Below, in pieces: positions 6,929 to 12,333 of a stretch of 12,333 nt of DNA (its first letter is position 1; every line of letters begins with the position of its first letter). The DNA comes from DATDAW01 sp036524675. GTDB taxonomy: Bacteria; Verrucomicrobiota; Verrucomicrobiia; Chthoniobacterales; DASVRZ01. A model generated the notes under the pieces. The model ran no database searches, had not been told where the DNA came from, and saw nothing but the letters and a program-made list of their open reading frames with translations. A program made the position numbers and the translations under genes. The DNA is taken from contig DATDBU010000015.1 of the NCBI GenBank assembly GCA_036524675.1, positions 1-12,333 of the forward strand, written 5' to 3'.

Positions 6929-7957
6929 CTAACCCGCGGATTCTGTGACACCGGTAACGCCGCGCAATTGCGGAACAGCGTCCGGAGCAAGATCGCCAAT
7001 AATCGTTAGGAAATCGCTATCCACTAGTCGCCGGGCACGTTTCAGGAGGAGTGGAATAGGACTGCCCGGTTCGGATTTTGCGTAGTATGCAATAATCTTA
7101 TCCAACTCCGCGATGACGTCGGCCCGTGAGTTGACCGATCCGGGCACGCTTTTCGTCGCCGCTGCCGGCGCGATCCCAGGTGCGCCGGTCTCCTCGACCG
7201 GTGCGGCTATCGTTACGGGCTCACCCAGGAAGGGAGCGATCGCTCCGCTGATTTCCTGAAGTTGATTCTTCAAGGCGTCGAAACTCGGGGCACGATCAGT
7301 GCCGATCGTGATGTCGAGAAACTTCTCGATGTCGTCGACTGCGATCGCAGCTTTCCTGATCGCTGCTGCAGTTGCCTTGAGATCCTCAGAAGGCGTGTCC
7401 CTGAAGGCAGCATCGACATGAGCAGGCTCGGGCGGAGCGACTTCGGGCGATTCCACAGACGGCCGCTGTTTGAACGCGGAAAAGCCGAACTTTCCGAATT
7501 GACGCGAATTGGAGATTGGCGCGTCGGCAAAACGTTCAACGAAGCGAAATGGATCGCCGAACGTGCCTGGTGGAGAAGCGAGGGCGGCGATGATATTAAC
7601 ACGTTCCAGAGGGTCGTTATTGTCTTCTGGGTCAAGTCTCGGATAGAGCGGTTCCCAATACTGGCGAAGGAGTTTTGCGAGGAAATCCAGCGCACCGGCG
7701 GCGCCGGGAATACCATCAACTTGCAAAGAAGCCAGGGCGAGGATCGCGGCCACGCGAAGATGCTTTGCCCGGGCAAAAAGCTCCTCACAGCGTGTGTGGA
7801 CCAGTTTCCAGTCGGGCCGGATCGCCTCGGAGAACTGCGTTTCCGCCTTGCCGCGAATCAGGCTGTCCAATTCCAAAAATTCCGCCGCATAGTTAATGTC
7901 TTCCCCGCAGGAATTGTCCGGGGACAGTGGCGCCAACAATTTCTCGAAATCCGTCAT
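6929..7957 (-). CDS. tssA: TssA (ImpA family), T6SS assembly/cap protein
   Basis: TssA proteins share an ImpA_N domain and form ring-shaped oligomers that act at the baseplate or at the distal end of the growing sheath. The 342-residue product has the ImpA N-terminal domain over about residues 8-130: LLAPLSPDNSCGEDINY at 7-23, SEAIRPDWKLV at 43-53 and YWEPLYPRLDPEDNNDPLER at 100-119. The C-terminus has the common SPIPLLLKRARRLVDSDFL segment with IIGDLAPDA around residues 297-327. The middle (about 150-280) is alanine/proline-rich and variable. The ATG at 7957 is preferred to the adjacent TTG at 7960, and GAAGG lies a few bases upstream. It is the first T6SS gene after the promoter at 7983-8010. 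The subclass (cap-like or baseplate-like) cannot be fixed from sequence alone. Confidence 0.93.
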   Translation of the reverse strand: MTDFEKLLAPLSPDNSCGEDINYAAEFLELDSLIRGKAETQFSEAIRPDWKLVHTRCEELFARAKHLRVAAILALASLQVDGIPGAAGALDFLAKLLRQYWEPLYPRLDPEDNNDPLERVNIIAALASPPGTFGDPFRFVERFADAPISNSRQFGKFGFSAFKQRPSVESPEVAPPEPAHVDAAFRDTPSEDLKATAAAIRKAAIAVDDIEKFLDITIGTDRAPSFDALKNQLQEISGAIAPFLGEPVTIAAPVEETGAPGIAPAAATKSVPGSVNSRADVIAELDKIIAYYAKSEPGSPIPLLLKRARRLVDSDFLTIIGDLAPDAVPQLRGVTGVTESAG

Positions 7958-7982
7958 CAAACCTTCAAGCCTCTGGCCTCAG

Positions 7983-8010
7983 ACTATGCGGACCACGGAT
8001 GCTTCGTCAA
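7983..8010 (-). promoter_or_regulatory. Probable promoter of the T6SS operon
   Basis: On the minus strand TTGACG (8010-8005) and CATAGT (7988-7983) are separated by 16 bp. The -35 matches the sigma-70 consensus at five of six positions and the -10 at four of six. The -10 ends 25 nt before the tssA ATG, giving a short leader. This is the best promoter in the window and the natural start for tssA-tssB-tssC and genes beyond. No obvious operator is seen at it. Confidence 0.6.
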
Positions 8011-8095
8011 GGGAACGATTTTCCGTTTTTCAAAATCGATTCGCCATCCCCGTTTCGACAGTACGGCCAGCCTCGGCTCCTTGCCATTGTGGCTT

Positions 8096-8115
8096 GGCCT
8101 GCTCCCGAACAGGCC
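8096..8115 (-). other. Hairpin between the RidA remnant and the T6SS promoter
   Basis: The minus strand reads GGCCTGTT-CGGG-AGCAGGCC, an 8 bp stem with one G-U wobble and a 4 nt loop. It lies about 100 nt past the stop of the RidA-like frame and 85 nt before the T6SS -35. It could end or attenuate transcription from the upstream SHD1-like gene. There is no U-tract, so it does not qualify as a standard intrinsic terminator. Confidence 0.3.
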
Positions 8116-8214
8116 TAGAACGTTGTGGCGATTTTTGTGAGTCGTCCCTTCCAGACAACCATGCAGCGGGCCATCAAGCCTGCTACATCGGACTTCGATT
8201 TACAGGGTTTTAGA

Positions 8215-8415
8215 TTAGTCTTGCAATACAGCGATGGCTTCTACTTCGATTGCCAGCTCAGGTATCGTCAGATGCCGGACTTCAACGAAAATGCTCGCCG
8301 AAGGTCGGAACTTCTCGAAAACACTTCCAAATTGTCTTTCTCGGTTCCGGACGCCTTCGTGATAAGACCTCACCAAGACAGAAGTCACTCCGCGAATCGT
8401 TTCTCCTCGCTCTAC
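8215..8415 (-). pseudogene. C-terminal remnant of a RidA/YjgF-family protein
   Basis: A 66-codon minus-strand frame opens right after an in-frame TGA that overlaps the end of the SHD1-like gene, and it ends with TAA at 8217-8215. Its product matches only the C-terminal half of the Rid (YjgF/YER057c/UK114) fold: GVTSVLVRSYHEGVRNRE, FGSVFEKFRPSAS, then IFVEVRHLTIPELAIEVEAIAV. The last segment parallels the family's TVEV...L...(V/I)E(I/V)EAIA ending. The usual N-terminal ~60 residues are absent, because the DNA there encodes another protein. The substrate-binding arginine of RidA deaminases aligns with a serine, while the C-terminal glutamate is kept. There is no ATG. An AGGAG lies 5 nt before an in-frame ATT (8397), and a GTG occurs at 8388. 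It is most likely a gene remnant, or possibly a short non-enzymatic protein. Confidence 0.55.
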
Positions 8416-9146
8416 TCAAACTGTGCCGGGAAATCTGCGGATTGAGAAAGGCCAAGAATTTGGGTGAAAATGTCCGGATTGATTTGTCCGGCGGCCTGGA
8501 GGCGGGCGTTGTTGGTCTGGAAGTTCACGATGCGTCCAGTTTCAGGTTCACGCAGTGCGAACACGAAAAATTTGTACACGAATCCACCGATATTAGTATT
8601 GTCGCGGTAGGAGTCGTAGGCGACTTCGCTGGATTTGAAATCGAACTGACGCCGCGCTCCGTTGAGGGCGGCCGGAATGGGCAATTTTTCCGTGCTTTTC
8701 ACGGAGTATTTCTCTCTTCCGTTGGTGTATTTGGCCCGCGTATCCATGACAACAATAAGCATTACGGCTTCCGCCGCGGGAATAGGCTCCATACTGCTGA
8801 CGCCCGTGATGACGACTTTGGGCTCGATGCTCATGGTTTTCATATACCAACTGCCTGATTGCGGGCGGCGTTTGGTCGCGACCTGCACCTGGATGTTCAT
8901 GGTAGGGTACGGATCCCATGTTTTCTGCGATTTTGCTTCGCGGATGGCCTCGGCCTGGGACTCGGTAGAGAGCCGGGCTAGTTTGATGGGTACTTGGCGA
9001 CCGTTCTCGAGCAAAATTACGTCCTTGCGAATAACGGACAGGACTTTTCCAGCAACAGGTTTTCCATCAATGGTAGTGAGCTCGCCAAACGCTCTATCGA
9101 GGCCGCCTGCCAGAAAAATTACGGAAAACAGAACGCTGATTTTCAT
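8412..9146 (-). CDS. Exported protein with SHD1-like N-terminal module, function unknown
   Basis: This 244-residue protein starts with a plausible Sec signal peptide (MKISVLFSVIFLAGGLDRAFG, hydrophobic core 3-15, cleavage near residue 21). Mature residues 22-72 read ELTTIDGKPVAGKVLSV, then DVILLENGRQVPIKLARLS and ESQAEAIREA. This is a small beta module resembling the SLA1-homology SHD1 repeats common in Planctomycetes and Verrucomicrobia exported proteins. The remaining ~165 residues form a beta-rich region that I cannot assign (for example SIEPKVVITGVSS at 106-118 and FVYKFFVFALREPETGRIVN at 189-208). It probably acts in the periplasm or at the envelope. The ATG at 9146 has no Shine-Dalgarno sequence but lies downstream of a TTGACT promoter at 9187-9214. 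It is read in the same direction as the T6SS, but its own promoter and the later T6SS promoter suggest a separate unit. Confidence 0.75.
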   Translation of the reverse strand: MKISVLFSVIFLAGGLDRAFGELTTIDGKPVAGKVLSVIRKDVILLENGRQVPIKLARLSTESQAEAIREAKSQKTWDPYPTMNIQVQVATKRRPQSGSWYMKTMSIEPKVVITGVSSMEPIPAAEAVMLIVVMDTRAKYTNGREKYSVKSTEKLPIPAALNGARRQFDFKSSEVAYDSYRDNTNIGGFVYKFFVFALREPETGRIVNFQTNNARLQAAGQINPDIFTQILGLSQSADFPAQFE

Positions 9147-9186
9147 AGGGAGAGAGACTTACAGTGCCGCAAAAACTACTCACTGG

Positions 9187-9214
9187 CGTACACTCACGGG
9201 TCACGCGGAGTCAA
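9187..9214 (-). promoter_or_regulatory. Candidate promoter of the SHD1-like gene
   Basis: On the minus strand TTGACT (9214-9209) and TGTACG (9192-9187) are 16 bp apart. The -35 matches five of six consensus bases and the -10 only three. The predicted leader is about 35 nt and CT-rich just before the ATG at 9146. The layout mirrors the T6SS promoter at 7983-8010. Confidence 0.45.
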
Positions 9215-9384
9215 TCACAAGTCATCACACTTTCCACTTAATCCGAATATCGCTGCGTGTCGTCCCTACCTCGATCGAAAATGGGATTAGCCACCGGCAA
9301 AAACAGCTTCACCGAAACAACAAACAACCAGCCGCCAAACTCTCGCGGCAGCTTACGGGTAGCTGAATCAGCCGGGGTTTGACG

Positions 9385-9402
9385 TACCGACTCTCGTCGG
9401 CA
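9385..9402 (-). other. Hairpin with GNRA tetraloop downstream of the small membrane ORF
   Basis: The minus strand reads TGCCGAC-GAGA-GTCGGTA, a 7 bp stem (one G-U pair) closed by a GAGA loop of the stable GNRA type. It starts 31 nt after the stop of the 81 aa ORF at 9434. The position suits a 3' stabilising or terminating structure for that transcript, but no U-tract follows. Confidence 0.3.
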
Positions 9403-9433
9403 GGATCAGCGTTCTATTCGTGAAGCCTCTCAG

Positions 9434-9679
9434 CTACTCGAAAAGGAACGCGAGAGCAATCACCACACTCTTAAATGAGGGATTGCTTGAGCAGCGATGG
9501 GCAAGCATTGCCACAAGGACAATACGCCCCGACGCGGTGTCTAAACCGCACCGTGTAAGGATCAACAGCACCACAAGGGTCACTGTTACGAAGAGAAGAT
9601 CATGGTAATACTTCTCTGGGGTCGGATACGATTGATTTTTTCGATTCGGCGATCTCTGTCGTGTCGCGAGTTGCGGCAT
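9434..9679 (-). CDS. Small single-TM membrane protein, hypothetical
   Basis: An 81-residue ORF starts with ATG at 9679 and has a good Shine-Dalgarno sequence (AAAGGAG) 9 nt upstream. A basic N-terminal ~24 residues (MPQLATRQRSPNRKNQSYP) is followed by a strongly hydrophobic stretch, LLFVTVTLVVLLILTRCGL (28-46). That stretch is suited to one inner-membrane helix with the basic N-terminus inside. The C-terminus ends in a second, weaker hydrophobic run (SVVIALAFLFE). No family is recognised. It is read in the same direction as the SHD1-like gene, 287 nt upstream of it. The ribosome binding site and membrane segment support it, but lack of recognised homology and the short length keep confidence modest. 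Confidence 0.4.
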   Translation of the reverse strand: MPQLATRQRSPNRKNQSYPTPEKYYHDLLFVTVTLVVLLILTRCGLDTASGRIVLVAMLAHRCSSNPSFKSVVIALAFLFE

Positions 9680-9826
9680 AGGGCTGGACTCCTTTGTTCG
9701 GACAGCGGCCTCTTCAACACGTGATCCCGTAAGCTACCAGGAAAGCTCGGCGCTCGCTCCTCATACCCGCACTCGGCGGATGTTTCGGTGTTTTCAGGCA
9801 CACCTCCCACAAAGCCTTTGACTAAC

Positions 9827-9855
9827 ATTCAAGCATTACATGGCGCCGGGGTCAA
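9827..9855 (-). promoter_or_regulatory. Weak candidate promoter for the 81 aa membrane ORF
   Basis: On the minus strand TTGACC (9855-9850) and TTGAAT (9832-9827) are 17 bp apart. The -35 matches five of six consensus positions and the -10 four of six. It would leave a long leader of about 140 nt before the ATG at 9679. No other support is seen. Confidence 0.25.
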
Positions 9856-9880
9856 TCGGTCGTTTTGCTGATACAGCTGC

Positions 9881-10135
9881 CTAAGGACAGAACAATGCTT
9901 GGGCTGCGGAGCGGCTGTTCCAGGTGACGCCTAATTTGCTCCGTTGCATGCGATCTTCACAAGTCGCCAGGACGCGTTGGTGGGCGTTGCGCGCGACGGC
10001 GTTTTCGTTCGACGCGAGTGTCGAAAAGAGGATTTCGCGATCGGAAATGATGCCTGAAACAACCCTTTGCCCAAGGTGTTTCGCCCGAGCTTCTATGAAT
10101 ATGCAAAGAGATATGATAATTGCCGCAATTCTCAT
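9881..10135 (-). CDS. Possible small exported protein, hypothetical
   Basis: An 84-residue ORF from ATG 10135 begins MRIAAIIISLCIFIEARAKH. This looks like a short signal peptide with a hydrophobic core at 3-14 and an A-R-A cleavage site after residue 18. The mature ~66 residues (KHLGQRVVSGIISDREILF onward) are polar with one internal cysteine and no recognised domain. The open frame extends 5' to 10408 and overlaps the divergent Mrr-like gene. The ATG at 10135 is preferred because it places the signal peptide at the N-terminus and avoids that overlap. There is no clear Shine-Dalgarno sequence. It may be spurious. Confidence 0.3.
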   Translation of the reverse strand: MRIAAIIISLCIFIEARAKHLGQRVVSGIISDREILFSTLASNENAVARNAHQRVLATCEDRMQRSKLGVTWNSRSAAQALFCP

Positions 10136-10279
10136 CAGACTGTCTCTAGCCCTTTTGCAAAAAACGACCACCCGCGTACATCCACGTCGCTCGGAGAATT
10201 CGCGGCAATGTTTCCAATCGGCAATTTCAAGCACGTTAGGATTTGAGGAAGCAAATTGACCTGTTAGGGTGACGGACAG

Positions 10280-11074
10280 GTGTCCCGAAAAAATCCGTCT
10301 TTCATCGAGCTTTTGATCCTGTTGCCATGGTGGGTCGCGGCCGGACTTGCCGCAATCGTGTATTTCGGAGGGCCGCTGTTGGAAACAGCCCTGCCACCAA
10401 GTTTCCATTCGCTCGGGCCTGCAATAGGCTTATTTAGGGTGCTCATCGTGTTTATTTTTGCCCTTGCGAGTCTGGCTTCGTTTGGCCGTTCACTCGTGAC
10501 GCGACGCAAGCTGGAAGAACAGACCGGGATCCAATCCCTGAAGGAATTGAATTGGAAGACGTTTGAGAACCTGATGGGCGAAGTGTTTCGGCGAAAAGGA
10601 TATTCCGTCGAGGAACAGCTTGGAGCCGGGCCCGATGGCGGCGTCGATCTCGTCCTCCAGCGCAATGGCGAAACGACCCTGGTTCAATGCAAACTTCGAA
10701 CGAACAGGCCGGTCGGCGCGCCGACGGTCAGGGAGCTTTTCGGAGTCATGGCAGCCGAAGGGGCGACAGCCGGGATACTTGTGACGACATCGACCTTCAC
10801 AAGCGAAGCCCGTCAATTTGCCGCTGGTAAGGCACTGGCGCTTATGGATGGACCGGAGCTCTTGCGACTTGTATCGGAAGTGCAGACTTTCGGGGGAGCA
10901 CGGGCGCATGTCGAATTTGGTTCGAAACCGGCTGAGGAGTGTCAACGGACCTGTCCTACGTGCGGCAGTCCCATGATTCTACGGATTGCCCGGAAGGGGT
11001 CCAATGCCGGCAGGCAATTTTGGGGATGCTCGTCTTTCCCGCGTTGCCGTCAGATTCTCAATACCGGGGACTGA
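10280..11074 (+). CDS. Membrane-anchored Mrr-type restriction endonuclease-like protein with C4 zinc ribbon
   Basis: The 264-residue protein has two N-terminal membrane helices (about 9-30 and 48-68), an Mrr_cat nuclease-fold domain (about 88-200) and a topoisomerase I-type zinc ribbon (about 225-258). The Mrr core shows FENLMGEVFRRKGY (95-108), GPDGGVDLVL (117-126) and QCK (136-138), so the D123...Q136-x-K138 active-site set of the PD-(D/E)xK fold is intact. The ribbon has C225-x2-C228 and C250-x5-C256. Mrr-family proteins cleave methylated DNA or act in DNA quality control. The membrane-tethered form with a zinc ribbon is widespread but poorly characterised. The start is GTG at 10280, preceded by an in-frame TAG at 10265 and no earlier start. 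The Shine-Dalgarno sequence is weak. It stands alone, convergent with the nitrate reductase gene. Confidence 0.88.
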   Translation: MSRKNPSFIELLILLPWWVAAGLAAIVYFGGPLLETALPPSFHSLGPAIGLFRVLIVFIFALASLASFGRSLVTRRKLEEQTGIQSLKELNWKTFENLMGEVFRRKGYSVEEQLGAGPDGGVDLVLQRNGETTLVQCKLRTNRPVGAPTVRELFGVMAAEGATAGILVTTSTFTSEARQFAAGKALALMDGPELLRLVSEVQTFGGARAHVEFGSKPAEECQRTCPTCGSPMILRIARKGSNAGRQFWGCSSFPRCRQILNTGD

Positions 11075-11076
11075 CT

Positions 11077-11089
11077 CGCATGGGATGCG
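11077..11089. other. Small hairpin in the convergent intergenic gap
   Basis: CGCAT-GGG-ATGCG is a perfect 5 bp stem with a 3 nt loop, 2 nt after the Mrr-like stop codon. It sits between two convergent genes only 53 nt apart, where a two-way terminator would be useful. It is short and has no real T-tract, so this is a weak call. Confidence 0.2.
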
Positions 11090-11127
11090 TCGTTTAGCCA
11101 GCCCCTGTTTGCGTCGTCCCGGCGCCG

Positions 11128-12333
11128 TCAGGCTTTCTCGATTGCCACCGCGCAATACTTGTATGAGGGCTGGCGCGAGTAGGGGTCGAAATCGGCGTAG
11201 GTGAGCTGATTGGTCGTCGCGTAATGCATGGGGATAAACACTTGTCCGCGTGAAACGGTCGCTGTCAGAAACGCCGTGGCCGTCAGTTTCCCCCGGCGGG
11301 AACGCACAACGATGCGGCTATTCTCTCCGATATTCAGGCTCGCCGCATCGTCAGGGTGCATTTCGACATAGCATTCCTTCGGATACAACTTGCGGAGCAC
11401 ATCGCTTTTGGCGGTTCGCGTTTGCGTATGCCATTGAGACGATGTTCCGCGCCCAGTCAGCAATACGAATGGGTAGTCCGAAGTCGTGTCCTCCGCGACA
11501 GGCCGTGGGCTCTCAAACAAAAACTTTGCCTTTTGATCCGGGTGAAAAAACTTTCCGTCCTCGAATAGCCGCCTTTGCTTCTCCGGTTTCGCCCCGGCGG
11601 GCAGCGGCCATTGCATACCGCCTTCGCGTTCTAACATTTCGTAGCCTTCGATACCCGAAAAATCACACGGTTGTCCAACGGAAATCCGCTGCATCACCCG
11701 GAAAACCGCCTCCGGCGACGTCCATTCCTTGAACATTTCTCCGCAGCCCCACGCATCCGCGATCAGCCGAAAAATACGGAAGTCGGATAGCGCGATTCCG
11801 GGCGCCTTTGACACCTTGCGGATTCGCCCGATACGCCGCTCGGAGTTAATAAATGTCCCATCTTTTTCGCCCCAGCCCGCCGCAGGTAAATACAAGTCGG
11901 CGATTTCCGCTGTTTCTGTCGAATAGTACATGTCCTGCACGACGAGAAACTCCAACTTCTTCCGCAACTCCCGGAAACCGTTTTGATGGATCCAGGAATG
12001 CGCAGTGTTTGTTGCGATAATCCACAATGCCTTGATCTTCCCCGATTCGATTCCGGCCACGATCTGGTCGTATGCCAGACTGTTCTGATCGGGAATGAGC
12101 GTTTCGTCAATTCCGAGGATTCCGGCCACCTTCGCCCGGTGTTCTGCGTTGAGAAAATCGTGGCCACCCAGCAACCCTGTTGTGTTACTGAACAGGCGCG
12201 ATCCCATGGCATTGCATTGCCCGGTGACGGAATTCGCGCCGGTCCCCGGACGCCCAATGTTGCCGGTCATCAACGCTATGTTAATAATCGCCTGGGCGGT
12301 CCGTGTCGCTTCGTGTCCCTGATTCACTCCCAT
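11128..12333 (-). CDS. nasA: Molybdopterin oxidoreductase, assimilatory nitrate reductase-like (N-terminus beyond window)
   Basis: This is the C-terminal 401 residues of a molybdenum-bisMGD enzyme of the NasA/NarB type, which reduces nitrate to nitrite in the cytoplasm for nitrogen assimilation. Visible segments are MGVNQGHEATRT at 1-12, GNIGRPGTG (24-32), TGQCNAMGSR (37-46) and DMYYSTETAEIADLYLPAAG (134-153), with NSERR following. A molybdopterin-dinucleotide-binding domain over about 286-401 has LLTGRG (291-296), QWHTQTRT (300-307), FIPMHY (366-371) and DPYSRQPSYK (383-392). The leading ATG is at the window edge and is almost certainly an internal Met of the conserved (S/T)MGVNQ motif, so the [4Fe-4S] and active-site N-terminal half lies to the right. 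The protein ends right after the dinucleotide domain with no added iron-sulphur or reductase domain. Formate dehydrogenase-like relatives are the main alternative. Confidence 0.8.
   Translation of the reverse strand: MGVNQGHEATRTAQAIINIALMTGNIGRPGTGANSVTGQCNAMGSRLFSNTTGLLGGHDFLNAEHRAKVAGILGIDETLIPDQNSLAYDQIVAGIESGKIKALWIIATNTAHSWIHQNGFRELRKKLEFLVVQDMYYSTETAEIADLYLPAAGWGEKDGTFINSERRIGRIRKVSKAPGIALSDFRIFRLIADAWGCGEMFKEWTSPEAVFRVMQRISVGQPCDFSGIEGYEMLEREGGMQWPLPAGAKPEKQRRLFEDGKFFHPDQKAKFLFESPRPVAEDTTSDYPFVLLTGRGTSSQWHTQTRTAKSDVLRKLYPKECYVEMHPDDAASLNIGENSRIVVRSRRGKLTATAFLTATVSRGQVFIPMHYATTNQLTYADFDPYSRQPSYKYCAVAIEKA

Larger units (their letters stand above)
9147..10279. other. Sparse 1.1 kb region, no confident gene
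   Basis: This stretch separates the SHD1-like gene from the Mrr-like gene. It holds two small minus-strand ORFs listed separately (9434-9679 and 9881-10135), a promoter for the SHD1-like gene, one weaker promoter candidate and a GNRA-loop hairpin. The rest (9215-9384, 9680-9826 and 9856-9880, and the divergent spacer 10136-10279) shows no convincing gene, tRNA, insertion-sequence end or terminator to my reading. Confidence 0.6.

Noticed and set aside
7262..8140. 292-codon plus-strand open frame opposite tssA and its promoter
   Set aside because: Antisense to tssA, with a composition typical of mirror frames and no recognisable domain. The tssA protein motifs on the other strand are clear.
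8250..8858. Plus-strand open frame across the RidA remnant and the SHD1-like 3' end
   Set aside because: Antisense to two frames with recognisable protein families, and no domain or ribosome binding site of its own.
8662..9366. Plus-strand open frame opposite the SHD1-like gene
   Set aside because: The minus strand encodes a signal peptide plus SHD1-like module and has a promoter. The plus-strand product has neither a ribosome binding site nor a recognisable domain.
9586..9828. 80-codon minus-strand frame overlapping the 81 aa membrane ORF
   Set aside because: It has no ribosome binding site, a low-complexity charged translation and no hydrophobic or domain features. The overlapping 81 aa frame has a strong Shine-Dalgarno sequence and a membrane helix.
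10220..10279. Promoter for the Mrr-like gene (TTGAGG / TAGGGT or TTGACC near 10256)
   Set aside because: The -10 matches are poor (three of six at best), and the TTGACC would leave no room for a -10 before the GTG start. Not convincing enough to annotate.
12331..12333. True start codon of the nitrate-reductase-like gene at the window edge
   Set aside because: The Met belongs to the conserved internal MGVNQ motif. The iron-sulphur and active-site N-terminal half would be missing if this were the start.
1..12333. CRISPR array, tRNA/rRNA genes, insertion sequence or prophage
   Set aside because: I saw no spaced direct repeats of CRISPR length, no tRNA cloverleaf or rRNA sequence, no transposase or integrase, and no terminal inverted repeats when reading both strands.

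Overview
This window is bacterial chromosomal DNA of moderately high GC. Its main content is a type VI secretion system (T6SS) operon read entirely on the minus strand, from about 8.0 kb down through base 1. The host is most likely a soil- or water-type member of the PVC group, and Verrucomicrobia is the best guess. Three things point there: an exported protein with an SHD1-like N-terminal module, promoters of the form TTGAC-16 bp-weak -10, and a short palindromic intergenic repeat of a kind I associate with verrucomicrobial genomes. This assignment is inference. Acidobacteria is the main alternative, and no rRNA or other marker gene is present.

Right to left, in the direction of T6SS transcription: 11128-12333 (-) is the C-terminal two-thirds or less of an assimilatory nitrate-reductase-like molybdopterin oxidoreductase, cut by the window edge. 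It converges with 10280-11074 (+), a membrane-anchored Mrr-type nuclease-fold protein with a topoisomerase-type C4 zinc ribbon. From 10279 to 9147 there is a sparse 1.1 kb stretch with two small minus-strand ORFs that may be real (a signal-peptide-like 84 aa ORF and a one-TM 81 aa ORF), plus hairpins and promoter-like sites. At 8412-9146 (-) is an exported SHD1-like protein of unknown function. Directly behind it, sharing bases with its stop codon, is a 66-codon open frame that encodes the C-terminal half of a RidA/YjgF-family protein with no N-terminal half.

The T6SS operon then starts from a good promoter at 7983-8010: tssA, tssB, tssC, hcp, tagJ (impE), tssE, tssF, tssG. Spacing tightens along the operon. 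There are gaps of 103, 28, 150 and 101 nt around the sheath and tube genes, then overlaps or a 4 nt gap among tagJ-tssE-tssF-tssG. TssG starts at 908 and runs off the left edge. The encoded parts are the cytoplasmic machine: sheath (TssB/C), tube (Hcp), baseplate (TssE/F/G), the assembly cap (TssA) and the sheath accessory TagJ. ClpV, VgrG, TssK and the TssJLM membrane complex are not in the window and should lie beyond base 1 or elsewhere. The hcp gene has a long structured leader with its own weak promoter candidate, and a palindromic repeat sits between hcp and tagJ. Both fit uncoupling of Hcp output from the rest of the operon.

The most useful points beyond routine annotation are the hidden RidA remnant, the structured hcp leader, the hcp-tagJ palindromic repeat, the TagJ-class T6SS in a probable PVC genome, and the membrane-tethered Mrr-like protein.
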